Assembly: GCA_000507305.1 (NCBI GenBank)
Contig: DF241568.1
Span: 1-64,000 of the forward strand
Origin: Breviolum minutum Mf 1.05b.01
Taxonomy: Eukaryota; Sar; Dinophyceae; Suessiales; Symbiodiniaceae
Direction of reading: 5' to 3'
DNA length: 64,000 bases
The notes below the pieces were generated by a model. The model was not told the DNA's origin and did no database searches. It was given only the letters and a program-made list of their open reading frames with translations. Shown in pieces: positions 21,513-31,973 of this stretch (positions are counted from its first letter, which is position 1; each line of letters begins with the position of its first letter). The position numbers and the translations under genes are program-made.

Positions 21513-21818
21513 CTAGCGTGGGAGGTTTTCCAACCCCCATGAACCACTGTTGGGATATGATGTGTAACCAGGTAAACTTCTAGCAATGCTGCAGAACCGA
21601 ACGTAAAGAATTTTTGAAGCAGCCGTCTTGGAAGCCTTGGCAAACGGCCACACCGCGGATCTGCCACCAGCAGGTTTTTCACAGCCAACGTCAGTCTGGA
21701 CCGCCGCTGACTCAGACACTGCATCTGCCTTCTCCTCTTCAAGGACAAATCCACTAGCAGGCTTTTGATAGGCAATGTCAGGCGTCTGGACCACCGTAAA
21801 CATTTTGTTGTGAATCAT
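21513..21818 (-). CDS. putative exon with an internal KPA repeat, unknown protein
   Basis: The minus frame of 101 codons reads VVQTPDIAYQKPASGFV, then LEEEKADAVSESA, then AVQTDVGCEKPAGGRSAV. The motif VQT-x-D-x(2-3)-(Q/E)KPA-(S/G)G thus occurs twice, about 30 residues apart, around an acidic spacer. This internal duplication and the Ala/Lys/Glu composition argue for real coding sequence. The last third (after KTAASK) looks like run-through into intron. Signal or membrane segments are not evident. It is likely on the same transcript as the segment at 21,279-21,457. Confidence 0.42.
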   Translation of the reverse strand: MIHNKMFTVVQTPDIAYQKPASGFVLEEEKADAVSESAAVQTDVGCEKPAGGRSAVWPFAKASKTAASKILYVRFCSIARSLPGYTSYPNSGSWGLENLPR

Positions 21819-22129
21819 TAAGAAAATAAAGTCCCAGGATCTAAGCTCATTTCAGAGCTGGCTCCAGGTCCTGAGGGATATATAATTTAGTGGAGTTTTG
21901 CCGAGTCATGTTTCCTATCTAATCATTGAGCCTTGATTCAACCCGTCTGAAAAAAAAAATCGGCAAAAATGGGTGAACATCTTCTGGAAAATTTCGGGGT
22001 GGAAATAGATTTCGTTGTTTTTTCCCGGATTGGTCGAATTCATAGTTCACCAACTAAGAGGCCTTTTTTGGAGTCAAACATTTTGGAACCCCAGTGGTTT
22101 GGTTGTGAAATCCTTTGCCCAGAGGTGTA

Positions 22130-22222
22130 CCTACAAAGTGGGGCCCCAATAGTTCTCGAGTTATGGGGCACCAGGCCAGAAGGGTAAGCAGCTTGCTGAC
22201 GCCATGAATTTATATATACCAT
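22130..22222 (-). CDS. Kelch-related exon fragment
   Basis: The minus frame reads NSWRQQAAYPSGLVPHNSR followed by TIGAPLC. W-(x)n-P-x-G-x-x-P-x-x-x-R is the strand that precedes the FGG strand in Kelch blades. A sister copy with a broken frame is at 13.95-14.08 kb. The next FGG strand is not in this frame, so the exon must end soon after, or the piece is decayed. Confidence 0.4.
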
Positions 22223-22243
22223 GAATTTATATATATATATATA
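22205..22243. repeat. TATATA tract with a short duplication
   Basis: CATGAATTTATATATA occurs twice in a row, followed by a TA run. Confidence 0.85.
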
Positions 22244-22324
22244 TCAGTTTGAAGAATTTTGGGGAACCCTCCCTTACTAAATCCATGGAAATTTGCCCAG
22301 ATCCATCATCTACCCTGTCTAAAA

Positions 22325-22419
22325 TGGTGGCTCAACCAACCCAAGTTGAAAAATATGCGAACGTCAAATTGGATCATCTCCCCAGGTAGGTGAAAAAAAA
22401 TGTTTGAAAACACCACCTG
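22325..22419. repeat. family A repeat, degenerate
   Basis: GGTGGCTCAACCAACCC to GTTTGAAAACACCACCTGC. Confidence 0.7.
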
Positions 22420-22511
22420 CCATAATTTTTTCCCCCATCGGAATTTCCCCCAAAAACCACCCCCCGCTGGATTCCCCTCATATCAACTCACCCTAAACCC
22501 AAGCGTTTCGA

Positions 22512-22605
22512 ACCAAAGCACCATCGTAGCCCCCGAAGAGGTACACCGATCCGTTGTGTGTTGCCCAACTGGGGCAGCTCCTGAAATCACATCGCGGCGT
22601 CGCGA
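22512..22605 (-). CDS. Kelch-repeat exon
   Basis: The minus frame reads CDFRSCPSWATHNGSVYLF and continues GGYDGALVRNAW before a stop. H-N-G-S-V-Y-L-F-G-G-Y-D-G is a strong Kelch signature. It shares the CDF...C prefix with the 13.4 kb exon (CDFGVFC), so these are sister blades. TTTAG (upstream) or CCCAG (inside) could be the acceptor, and GTTCGA after GAL the donor, which matches the GSI/GTCCAG position at 13.4 kb. The equivalent exon boundary supports a common gene origin. Confidence 0.62.
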
Positions 22606-22621
22606 CTAAAAAGGGAACGCC

Positions 22622-22642
22622 ATGTGCATGTGCATGTGCAGA
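22622..22642. repeat. (CATGTG)n short tandem repeat
   Basis: Three and a half units. Confidence 0.85.
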
Positions 22643-23036
22643 TGCGTTTTTTTTCATTGTAACTTGAGGGTGGATTTTTTCCAGATCATGAAAATCTATC
22701 TTAAATATAGTTACCTACAGATGTGCCTTTGCCTTCTATATATCAAACACTTGGCTTATGTTATGTTCATGGAACGAACAAAGGGTAGGAAAAATAGTTC
22801 GCCCGTGAAAGTTAAAAATTCAAACTTGAAAAGACAGCGAATTCCCCTCACGAAAACAGACATCTTTTTCAACCGCTAACAGTCGATGGTGAAATACCGG
22901 GGAGCTTCAAAAGGGGAGGATGCTTCAACAAATAACAGGTGGTGGTTGAAGTTGCTATGAATGAAAAATATGCAAATGTCAACATGCTGCCTTCCCTGGT
23001 ATTGTTCACTGCTCTGTGAACTAAGATAGCTTCATT

Positions 23037-23550
23037 TCAGCAAGGTGTCAACTCACATTGCCGCTCTGCACATGTACGATTTGTGACCAAGCAATTCATC
23101 CACCACCTTTGAGAAGCAACAAGCTGCATTCTCCAGTGTCCAGTGTTCCAACTCCAACAACGGGCAGCTGGGCGTTTCTCAGCCTTGCCAGAAAGTGGCT
23201 TCAACTTTCGCTCCCAGCTCATGCAAAATTGGGGGGGTGAAGCTGGATTGGAAATTCATCTGTTCCAAGCAGCAAAGTCCTTCTTTGAAGCAAGGGAATG
23301 CACCCTTGTTGCGCGGTTCCAGTTTTTGGCATCGATTTTGCACGCGCATGTCCTTGCAAAGCTGCCTTCTGTCATCCACAACTTGCACATCTCTCCTCAG
23401 TTCTCCTCGCTTCCTATATTGAACATATCTTTCCCAAAGTTTTGGGCTGAAAATAAACATAAGGTCGGTGCACCAGTTGAGATGTGAAAAATTGGGAGAT
23501 TCTGATTGAGGATGGTGAGCCTGAAAATTCATCAGTATCCTTTGGACCAT
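23037..23550. other. coding-like block, strand unresolved
   Basis: Repeat-free sequence of more even composition. Three overlapping frames of 60-120 codons are open: minus 23179-23550 (with ELRRDVQVVDDRRQLCKDM), plus 23143-23487 and minus 23037-23222. No domain is recognised. The minus frame has a charged, protein-like composition and is my preferred reading. Confidence 0.28.
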
Positions 23551-23565
23551 GACACCAAGTTACGA

Positions 23566-23696
23566 ACACTTGGATGTTGCAGGAAGTGAGTAAATGGCTA
23601 GTAAATGGGTTATAACCTACTTATAAATGGAGTATATTGGGGTTACAGCCCACTGATCCTAACCTTTGATCCTAACTTCCTGGGACATCCAAGTAC
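23566..23696. repeat. family I fold-back repeat, reference copy
   Basis: Family description. The copy starts CTTGGATGTTGCAGGAAGT, has AGTAAATGGGTTATAACCTACTTATAAATGGAGTATATTGGGGTTA at the centre and ends TGATCCTAACTTCCTGGGACATCCAAGTA. The ends are inverted copies. Others are at 35.7, 38.6, 38.9 and 51.9 kb. Confidence 0.8.
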
Positions 23697-24196
23697 AAGT
23701 TGTTGTTGATTTTAGTGGTGTCAGAACTGCCTACAGTGAAGGCTTCTTCTGAGTATAAGTGGAGACAACTGTAGCATATCAGATTCGTTCATATTCTATG
23801 AGGGCGCACTGGATGATAACTCACTTGAGAAAAATCATGTATATATATTGTAATACATATGCGTTAGTTGCGGTAACAGCTGGAGTAAAAGAACCCACAC
23901 ATACTGCAAACGAAGCATTGGTCCTTCTATTCTTTTGCATCATACATAGATAACTCTGCAAAAAATCATTGCGATCGTGACATAAGTTCCAACTTAAGTG
24001 TCCTGAAAAACCGTCACATCATCTGGGCTTTCACTACAGCAATTGAAAAGTACATGGCACAGTCCCTATTATTGGTTGATGTGGACCCTCGACTAACCTA
24101 CCTTTTGGTATCTGTGCCATCTATTTTGAGCTTAAGGTACTATAATTCCGACAAACCCGAACTTTTCTGGGGGATTTTTTTTCGGGGCACTTCCCT

Positions 24197-24301
24197 TATC
24201 TTAGCTGCGCATAGACAGGGTTCTAGGGGCCTACCCAACCATTTCCCGTATGAAGGGATGGTTCACCCCATAACTCTGCCGACATGCGCAGCTAAGTTAT
24301 A
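24197..24301. repeat. unique fold-back element
   Basis: ATCTTAGCTGCGCAT at the left end and ATGCGCAGCTAAGTT at the right are near-perfect inverted 15-mers around an 80-bp core. I find no second copy in the window. Confidence 0.7.
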
Positions 24302-24600
24302 GTGTCATCTCATCCGATTATTGTTCCACTCGTTGCCATCCGCCATCCGAAAAAAAAACACATCCCACCGCTCCTTCCGGATGGGATAAACCCCTGAACC
24401 TGTGTCGAAAACCACCTCAGCTGATGGCAATGGGTGGTCATTGTTCGGCTTCCCCTTTTTTAGGGTCCAAAAGTGGTGAAACATACAGGGGCCCTTATAC
24501 AATTACCATCAATTACCAACCCAAACGATGCACTTTGATAGGGTAAAAACGGTAAAACCCTCAAAATTACCGTACATTGGGGAAAGATGAACCCATGTTG

Positions 24601-24690
24601 ACGCCACCACCCCGCTGAAAACTAACATGCTTCACCTGAAAATAGACTCGTGGAATTAGAATCCTTCAGTTTTAAGGTGTATGTTTTCGT
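24601..24690. repeat. family D repeat, degenerate
   Basis: CGCTGAAAACTAACATG, ACCTGAAAATAG and TTTTAAGGTGTATG. Confidence 0.45.
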
Positions 24691-24886
24691 TTTCGACGTC
24701 ACTACAAATTTCCAAATTCTACAACTGGAAAAAAGGGTATACAAATTTTAACTACAAGGTGATACTGTAATAACTACAACTAAAACTGCACCTAAAAAAA
24801 CATCCTCTGTAAAAATCATCTTCGCTCTCCGCTAAAGACGTTCAAAAACCCTTGGAATTTCCATCCCTTTTTTCTTGGATTTGCCG

Positions 24887-25090
24887 TTTCGATGCTTGGA
24901 AAAAGTTTCAAACATATTTTCCCAAATGGTGGTGAAAAATGGTGATTTACCATGGTAGAAAGTAGCTATCTGGTGGTTGAACCAACCCATCTGAAAAATG
25001 GTAGTCAAATAGAATATCTTCCCTAAGTAGGGTTGAAAATGAGAAATATTTGAAACCACCACCTGGGTAAAAAATCACCTTAAACAAATC
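24887..25090. repeat. family H repeat interrupted by family A
   Basis: Left H part ends ATTTACCATGGTAGAAAGTA. A complete family A copy (24970-25066) follows, then right H part GTAAAAAATCACCTTAAACAAA. A is younger than H here. GTA on both sides may be the duplication. Confidence 0.75.
24970..25066. repeat. family A repeat nested in H
   Basis: CTGGTGGTTGAACC to TTTGAAACCACCACCTGG. Confidence 0.85.
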
Positions 25091-25130
25091 CAAGTTTTTT
25101 GGCTTCCAACGGGTTTTTACCCGAGACACG

Positions 25131-25216
25131 CCCCGCGCTCGAAATCGAAGTCGAACATATCGTTCAACCACGCGGAGCCGTCGTAGCCACCGAAGACGTA
25201 CATGAAATCACCATGC
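25131..25216 (-). CDS. Kelch-repeat exon with both splice sites visible
   Basis: After the candidate acceptor CCTAG the minus frame reads HGDFMYVFGGYDGSAWLND, then MFDFDFERGACL, followed by the donor GTAAAA. The exon would be 86 nt. H-G-D-x-M-Y-V-F-G-G-Y-D-G-x-x-x-L-N-D-x-x-x-F-D is a complete Kelch strand pair with the canonical N-D and the following D-F. It is the best single piece of evidence for a Kelch gene. Its closest relative here is the 29.4 kb exon (FGGYSGFTWLND). Confidence 0.72.
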
Positions 25217-25265
25217 CTAGGAGTCCGAGGCGACAGAAAAAAACAGCCGTGGACCCCTTTTCAAC

Positions 25266-25405
25266 TGAGCCACGAAAAAACCCTCCTACCTTCCATTATA
25301 CTGGATAGTTAATAGGGATCCTTATAGTGGTCTATTATAATCCCTATATAACTGGGTAGTATAGCCCCCTATATAACCCAACCAACCAGGGTTTTTTTCA
25401 TTGCT
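25266..25405. repeat. family F repeat
   Basis: GAGCCACGAAAAAACCCTCC, CATTATACTGGATAGTTAATAGGGATCC, AACTGGGTAGTATAGCC and CCAACCAACCAGGG followed by CATTGCTG. Confidence 0.8.
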
Positions 25406-26099
25406 GCGGACTCTTGAATCCAATGGCGCTGCCTCCTTGTGTGACAGCCCCAAAACAAAAAGAAAGTGAGCACGACTCAACTGTACATCATCCATGTCGC
25501 CTGCAAACGTGTGAAACTACTACCGCCGTACAAATCCCAACTGATGGTAAATTGGTGGTTTGGGGCCCGGTGGTCTGGAATTCAAGCGGGGCGCCACTGT
25601 CAGTAACAATCCCGGATTCATTTTGGGGGGATCCTTTCGGAATCCAAAACGACCAAGCCAAACCACCAATTAACCATTACCTGACGTTTGGAGGAGTTGA
25701 AAAAAACACTGGCGAGAAAAGGCAGTTTTTACTGGGAACCCCTCTATATAAATCTTTTTTTTTCTTAAGGATTCTCAAGCTGCATATTTGTGTTTCACTT
25801 GGGGATAGATGGGACCCCCAATCACCCTTGCTAGTTGTAAATGAGATATTTGCCACCCCAGTAAAACTTACAGTGCTTGCAGCCCAGTTGTGCCGAGCAA
25901 ATGGGGGAAAAACCTACAGGAATTTTAGCATCAAAATTGTATCTACAACTGTTTTTCCGGCAACCCATTATTGTTGATCATCCTTTTTTTTGTATTCTCT
26001 GGATAAACGAGAAAAGCATTCACCAGCCCAATTGTTCGGGCCATTTGTGGGGTCAACTCCCTTACATTCACCTTCGCAAACAGTGGTGAGGTCTGGATG

Positions 26100-26735
26100 A
26101 CACATGGGATGTTTTCCACGATCCTCCATGGTGATGATGGATGATGCCATTTATCTTAACAAGTGTATCAAAAGCAACACCTTTCATTCACCAATACTTG
26201 TAGTTTTTTATACTATAGGGTCTAAGTCGACAACAGGACTCTACATTTTCCCACAAAAAAACCTAAAGGTCATCCTGCAGGTAGATTGATCCTACTACGC
26301 TATTTGAAGTCCTCTAGCTTTGCTCCCTCACCATGGCAAACAAATAGCATGGTATATGTTGGTTGTCTTGTGGATTTTTGTGGTATATTTGCAGAAAATG
26401 TGGGTACCCTTAAATAACTACCCGGTCGCAGTTTGTTCCCTAAATATTCCTTGATATGCCTTATATAATCCAAAAACTGTATCATATATTTATAGCAGCT
26501 ACATGGTGGTATAAATTTGGGGTACTTTCCCAAGGGTACCCGCATTTCCCATTTGATGCATCCTGCTCCCCATTCATTGGAGGTTGAACAATGCAACAAC
26601 ACTGAACAGGTTATTGACTGTTCGCGGCTGGGGGATTTTCACAGCACTCTTCCTACGGTCAATCAGTCATGGGTGAGGGGAACAAATTTCATAATTTTGA
26701 TCTACTCAATTCCTGAAGAAAGTAGGTGAAGTATC
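26100..26735. other. no gene seen
   Basis: Unique AT-rich sequence with a plus frame of about 60 codons and a minus frame of 100 codons (26300-26602), neither protein-like. Confidence 0.45.
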
Positions 26736-26888
26736 ATAAATATACTCGGCATACTGACATAGTACCTGAAACACTGGGGTAGGCAAAAACGTTTTCTGTT
26801 GGAAAGCCTCCTGGCAAATGCTATGTATGTTTATTTGGGGAGTGTATTCATATGGACAAATATAGACAACCCAACACGTTGGCGACTG
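26735..26888. repeat. two-copy dispersed repeat (partner at 60.37 kb)
   Basis: AAGCCTCCTGGCA(A)..TGC, ATGTATGTTT and TTTGGGGAGTGT(A/C)TTCATA with CAACC(C/T)A(A/C) downstream match 60,370-60,525. Identity by eye is high over the middle 60 bases. Confidence 0.6.
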
Positions 26889-27004
26889 TGGAACGCTCAA
26901 GAAATCCCTCAGCCAGATCTTGAGAACTTAGGGTGAACCCGGTCGACGAAATATGAAGTAGCTAATTGCTGGACCAACAACGGACTCGTCGCTGACTTTG
27001 TCGT

Positions 27005-27185
27005 ATACAAGCCGGCGAACTTCAATTTTCACAACCATCCGTCGCCGTGCTTGCCGAAAGGGTAATTTCGGCGATGACGGGCATACTGTGTTGTCGGAAC
27101 TCTGAATGCTTGAGACGTAGATGTCGCGTACGAAGCAGCCCCAGCTGAAGCTGAGGCAAACGGTGAAGAGGAATCATGAATATTT
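27005..27185 (-). CDS. possible exon, Ser/Ala-rich, unknown
   Basis: A minus frame reads DSSSPFASASAGAASYATS, then AFRVPTTQYARHRRNYPFG and KHGDGW. A second frame over the same bases is also open (73 codons). The higher GC and low-complexity Ser/Ala start look coding. No domain is recognised. Confidence 0.28.
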
Positions 27186-27191
27186 CATGGT

Positions 27192-27352
27192 TACTTGGAG
27201 GATCATCCCAGTTATATAGTAAGTAGTTAGTAACCCCCCCCATTTATAAGCCCCTTAGGCCATTTGGAAGGGGATCAACCCCAGTTAGGGGACTTACGAT
27301 CACCATAGTTGCTAGCCCCCTAAAAAAGTCCTGGGATTCGATCCTCCAGGTA
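27192..27352. repeat. family B repeat
   Basis: TACTTGGAGGATCATCCCAG to GATCCTCCAGGTA. The inner arm is diverged. Confidence 0.75.
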
Positions 27353-28067
27353 GACCCCGCCCACCCGAAAGAATCCCATCGTTTGTGAGAAAACAACGCC
27401 AAGATCACCCCTTGAGCTTCCGCACACAGCAGATACATAGCCGAAACGAGTTGATGGTACGCTGTTGCCCTTGTGTGTTGACCTTGGCTATGCTTTTTTT
27501 TTCCGAAAAAACACCCTGGAAATCCGGGTAAAAATCACCAATAAGTTCCTAAACCAAAATTTTTGAAGTAATTTTTGGGGACACTTCCCTTGCGAGCGAA
27601 ATCACGGCTAGGTGAGGGGAATTCCGCGGCAGGTGGTTTGGTTGCCATGAATTTTGCCCAGAATCAAACGGCAACGTATCATGAGTTGACTCACTCCCCT
27701 ACCTGCTGATTTCGAAGTGGAAACTCAAAGGATCTACTGCAAGTTCCTTCTCCACGAGCTGAATAAATGATGCAATTTCACAAAGAAACACCCTGAAAAG
27801 AAAAACAAAAATACTAACCCAACCAACATATATATATATATATATAGGGTTAATTTGTGAATCTATCTTGGGTAAAGGATGCCATGATTCACCATGTAAA
27901 TCACACAGCTTTGGCATTTTTTAAGGCCAAGTTTTAATCTAGTACCCTTTGCCAAGTTTGAATCTGCCATTCAAACAGCGGCAAAGGGGATGAGAAATGA
28001 CTCTTGGAATCTCCTCAGAACCTGAAGATGGATGGTTGGCCTTAAATATATGGGACATTGAGTTCCT

Positions 28068-28175
28068 ACTGTTGGAAGAAATCCTGCACCCACTTGAGAT
28101 GTATAAAACCCTGTAAACAATGGGATAAACTACCAGCAACCTCAACTAGTTAGCAAGATTTCTGAACATCAAGAG
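28068..28175. repeat. family K repeat
   Basis: TACTGTTGGAAGAAATCC, CCTGTAAACAATGGGATAAACTACC and GATTTCTGAACATCAAGAGT. Confidence 0.6.
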
Positions 28176-28667
28176 TATCTTATTTTCTCCGGCTTCCATA
28201 CAGGACAAATATAGAGATAGGAATGCTTTTCATGATGAAGTCACTTGTCACTCATCAGAGGGGACATGGAGAAAAAAAAACATTCCTTGGGTAAACCCCA
28301 CACCCTGTAACAGTGGATTCCCGTGAAGGTTTGTATTGGCCCCGTCATAAATTTAGAATCGATTCTTTGTCCACTTAGTTACCAGGGTGCGGGGGTGGAC
28401 CCAACCACCAATCACTTCAATGAACACATTGCTCCTCCCTCCCACTTTGCATTCTTGGTGATAAATGTGCGCACTTCCAAACCATCCAAACCACCCTACT
28501 CACCACCCAACCAATCCCATGTAACCACCAACTCACCACCTACTCATGCTTCAGTGAACATTTTGGAAACTGGAAGATGAGTAATTTAAGTCTCCAAAAC
28601 AGGGCCATTCGATTCCATGATTCTGGACTACTATAACTCCTACACCTTGGATTTGCTTTTTCGATTC

Positions 28668-28760
28668 CTCGAAAAAAAGTAGAAGTTAGGATCTCCCAAA
28701 TGGTTTTTTGATGGTGATTTACCACGGTAGAGAGTTAAAAGAATCAACTTAAACAAACAG
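28668..28760. repeat. family H repeat, degenerate
   Basis: CCCAAATGGTTTTTTGATGGTGATTTACCACGGTAGAG and ATCAACTTAAACAAAC. Confidence 0.55.
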
Positions 28761-28910
28761 TTTGAACCATATTTCTTTTCTTGGGAGATTCCCTTACATT
28801 TGGTCGTGATGAAATTTGCCTAGAATATCTAGAATGATTGTTGGAAAGGCAAAAAAACCGAGTAAACAGTAAACCTTTCAGCCCCTCGACCAACACTCAA
28901 CCCACCTCCT

Positions 28911-29020
28911 CTAGTTGGTGGTTGAGCCACCAATCTGAAAAAGATGCTTACGTGAAAATGGGAATCTTTCCCCAAGGTTTTGGGGTGACAATTCACAAAA
29001 CATATTTAATACACCACCAC
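28911..29020. repeat. family A repeat
   Basis: CTAGTTGGTGGTTGAGCC to a decayed right arm ATACACCACCAC. Confidence 0.7.
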
Positions 29021-29079
29021 AAAAAACATCATTAAGGGATTACTTAACCACTGGCTGATACCGAAAATCACGAGATGTT

Positions 29080-29200
29080 TCCTGTATTCTGGGCAATCTA
29101 TTGTACATCCTTAACCTGAATCAAGGTCATTTTGGGTAGGATTCCCTTACAATCACCAGCATTTGGGGTGAACTCTGCTGAGGTCGCTATAAATTGCCAA
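29080..29200. repeat. family L repeat
   Basis: GGGCAATCTATTGTACATCCTTAACCT, ATTTGGGGTGAAC and GGTCGCTATAAATTGCC. Confidence 0.6.
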
Positions 29201-29400
29201 GCTATATATATATAGATATGCTTCCCTAACTACTTCCCTAAGAATTCCCCTAACCTTAGTATTAATATCATAGGTTAAGGGTTGGATCATTAAGCCACTC
29301 TTAATTAACATTAGAGGTTTCCTGTATTAGCTTCCCTAACTACTTCCCTAACCAAACCCCCCCAGAAACACCTCCCACTGAGTTTGTCAAAGGAACTGTA

Positions 29401-29520
29401 CGGCGGACCACGTGCCGGTGTCAAAGTTGAAGCTATGGAAGTCGTTCAACCACGTGAAGCCGCTGTAGCCACCAAACCTCGGTACCGTTTCGGTTTGTTC
29501 CAGCCGAAACGACGACGGAT
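29401..29520 (-). CDS. Kelch-repeat exon
   Basis: After an acceptor GATTTCAG the minus frame reads PSSFRLEQTETVPRFGGYS, then GFTWLNDFHSFNFDTG and TWSAVQF. F-G-G-Y-S-G-x-x-W-L-N-D-x-x-x-F-(x)3-D-(x)n-T-W completes a whole Kelch module: the FGG strand, the N-D turn and the terminal W. The exon is the partner of the 25.2 kb one (WLND in both). CACGTG/GTCC after GT could be a donor. Confidence 0.65.
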
Positions 29521-29589
29521 CTGAAATCAATGGAGGAGTTTGACTGCCATGGGGTAGGTAGGTTAGCCCCTATACATTGGCCGTATAAA

Positions 29590-29606
29590 TAAATAAATAA
29601 ATGGGG
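29590..29606. repeat. (AAAT)n short tandem repeat
   Basis: Four units. Confidence 0.8.
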
Positions 29607-29784
29607 GTTTCACAACTGGGGTTTGATTTCACCCCTACTCATAAGGGTGTTTTGTGAAAAATTCCCTTCAAAAGGTGGGGGCCACCCACCTTCTAAATGG
29701 AGTTTGACATGGGTAGCCTCAAAAAAACAAGGGTGACAAAGTCACCAGTTGTTAACCCCAATTTTTTTTAAAATAAAAAGGCCA

Positions 29785-29870
29785 TTTATAGGGGCCCCAT
29801 GTCCCTCCACTTTTTTAGCGATCGGCGGTTCCGACGGCTCACCTTTCTAGACAAGGGGGATTTTTTTCGT
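29785..29870. repeat. two-copy dispersed segment (partner at 33.98 kb)
   Basis: AGGCCATTT, GGGGCCCCATGTCCCTCCACTT and CGATCGGC...GACGGC(C/T)CACCT are shared with 33,985-34,055. Confidence 0.65.
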
Positions 29871-29912
29871 TGGAGAAAACCGGTAAAACAAACCAGGTTT
29901 GCAAGGATGATA

Positions 29913-30019
29913 GGGATGTTTCCCAAAATAATGGGTTTTCCACCCAAATCATCCATTTTAATAGGGTTTTCCATTATAAATCATCCATTTCTGGGTACCC
30001 CTATTTTTGGAAACACCCA
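29913..30019. repeat. family C repeat
   Basis: GGGATGTTTCCCAAAATAAT to CTATTTTTGGAAACACCCA. Confidence 0.85.
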
Positions 30020-30783
30020 TGGGTACACACAAATATCTTTTTTGATAGGGATTGATGTGGGTGTTCATTTTTTCTAGATCATGTTTAAGAGAACTATGCA
30101 TTATTGTCTTATAGAATGGTATGTATGTAAAAACAATACATATTCTGAATGTGTAGTCCAAATCTCGATGTGGATACATGCAAGTGAAGTACAAAGAAAG
30201 ATCAAGGGTAGATCTATGTTTACATACATTGTCAAAGCCTTCCTCAGAATGTAAAATTAGATATATATATATATATATGTATATACATATCACATAATAC
30301 ATGGGAACGGTAATCTGTGGTAGGCTATTTGGTGCTACACTATTGTAACCTACCCCCCTGAAACTAACATGGCACATGATTGCATATGATGTAAACATCT
30401 ATGTCAGTACATAGGTCAAAAACCACATGAATACATCTGTAGACAATGTACTAGTATATGTTATCAGAAACCACAAAAACTCGGATACTTTCATGAAATA
30501 CTGGTTGTTTAATAGGGATCCTGGGGTCCTTCAAATGGTTTCTTATACCGCCCTTAATGTTTTGGGCCTCTTTTGAGGATTATATTGGCTTAATAATCCC
30601 TTAATAAGGATGACTATTTTGCAGCTGGGGACTCGGCCCCCTTGGATTCTCCATGATCCAGTAAAACAGTTAGGAACAGTTAGGAAATCCTTCATTTTCC
30701 AATAAGAACTACATATCGGTATACCGGAGCCAACGATTCGGATGAAGCATAAATACCTCCAGGCCCTAGTCTTCCAAACATCA

Positions 30784-30965
30784 TTACTAGGGCAAAACGT
30801 AGGTTCCCGGGACCAAAGGTTTATATGACTTTTAGTGAGTTACATTTAAAACCACAAACTTTGACCTATCCACCAACAAATTGTGCATTTACATGATACC
30901 AAATCCACCAAAATTTAAGGGCTGTTCGGGTTTTTATGGACTAAAAACCCACGATTTGCCAGGAA
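30784..30965. repeat. family J repeat
   Basis: TACTAGGGCAAAACGTAGGTTCCC, TTTTAGTGAGTTACATTTAAAACC, AATTTAAGGGCTG and ACGATTTGCCA. Confidence 0.55.
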
Positions 30966-31031
30966 GATTGGTCGGCTTTTCAACCTGTGGTTTGATCCAT
31001 CCCATGCAGTTTTTGCACCCCCAAGAGATGA

Positions 31032-31138
31032 CTGGTTGGTGCTTGAACCAACCCATCTGAAAAATATGCCCGTCAAACTGGGAAATCTTCCCCAAATAGA
31101 GGGCTAAAAATAAAAAAACTCTTGCAAACCACCACCGA
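31032..31138. repeat. family A repeat
   Basis: CTGGTTGGTGCTTGAACC to TTGCAAACCACCACCGA. It lies about 60 bp from the Kelch exon. Confidence 0.75.
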
Positions 31139-31194
31139 CCATAGATTATAATTCTTTGACCTTTCCGGTAGCTCTGATTTACATCCCATAAAAA

Positions 31195-31303
31195 CGATGC
31201 AGCTCTCCTCCAACCCCCAAGAGATGAATGGAAAAACTCCAAGGAACAAATACATCTTGTTCCCATGCACCACGGCACCGTTGTTCTCGCGACCAGCCGG
31301 AAC
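31195..31303 (-). CDS. Kelch-repeat exon
   Basis: After an acceptor TTCGAAG the minus frame reads VPAGRENNGAVVHGNKMYL followed by FLGVFPF. P-x-G-R-x-x-x-x-A-V-V-H-G-N-K-M-Y-L-F is the classic first half of a Kelch blade. The G-G-Y that should follow is replaced by L-G-V-F, so either a donor lies just after YLF or the doublet has been lost by mutation. Two other frames over the same bases are also open but carry no motif. Confidence 0.6.
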
Positions 31304-31396
31304 CTTCGAAGAAAAAACACCAAATCTGGGAAAATCCTAAGGGCCCCATGTTTCTCCCCAAGGAAATCCAAGGGATTATGAAACACCCTCCCTCAA

Positions 31397-31542
31397 TGAC
31401 CCTTCCCTGAAACTAACAACCAGAAAATCCCTGAAAATAGGCCGAACCTGCGCCAAAAAGACAACCACCAACATTTCATCTTCCAAGCATTAAGCATCCA
31501 TTTTCAGGTGCAAAGGTTTTGCTGCTTAGTTTCAGGGAGGTT
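31397..31542. repeat. family D repeat
   Basis: CCTTCCCTGAAACTAACA to CTTAGTTTCAGGGAGG. The core is lengthened by about 25 bp compared with most copies. Confidence 0.7.
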
Positions 31543-31702
31543 CTTTGGCCATTTTTTAGGGGGGGTCAAAATTTCAAGGGGAAAACGTGGCAGCCCGGCA
31601 GTCAGCCCCCTTAGGTCAAACATGAAACATCGGCTCCGATATCGCGTTCCACTGACGATATCGGCCTTTGCCGAGATTGAAGAAAAATCAACCAAGGTGA
31701 AT

Positions 31703-31800
31703 CTAGTTGGTGGTTTCAACCCCCTTGACAAATATTGGTCAACATGGGAATCTTCCCCAAGTAGGGGTGAAAATAAAACATATTTGAAACCACCACCTAG
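31703..31800. repeat. family A repeat
   Basis: CTAGTTGGTGGTTTCAACC to ATTTGAAACCACCACCTAG. Both ends are CTAG. Confidence 0.9.
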
Positions 31801-31866
31801 TGAATAAATAGCTGTTCACCCAACCATTTTTCGAAACTTGGGATTTGAACCAAGGTTGAAACATGA

Positions 31867-31973
31867 CTAGTTGGTGGTTGAACCAACCCATTTGAAACAT
31901 ATGGGAACGTCAAATTGGATCATCTCCCCAGGTAGGGGGCGAAAACTAGAAAAAGTTTAAGAAACCACAACCT
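31867..31973. repeat. family A repeat
   Basis: CTAGTTGGTGGTTGAACC to TTTAAGAAACCACAACC. It is the second A copy within 70 bp. Confidence 0.75.

Noticed and set aside
25414-25977. 187-codon plus-strand ORF
   Set aside because: It has no domain or composition typical of protein and starts in the end of a family F repeat. The minus strand over its start may instead hold a short exon (FAGDMDDVQLSRAHF), which I could not support further.
29958-30398. 146-codon minus-strand ORF
   Set aside because: It begins in a family C element, and the rest is AT-rich with poly-Tyr/Ile from TATATA.
30934-31386. 150-codon minus-strand ORF
   Set aside because: It overlaps the Kelch exon in another frame, and its end reads through a family A repeat. 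The Kelch frame is preferred because of its motif.
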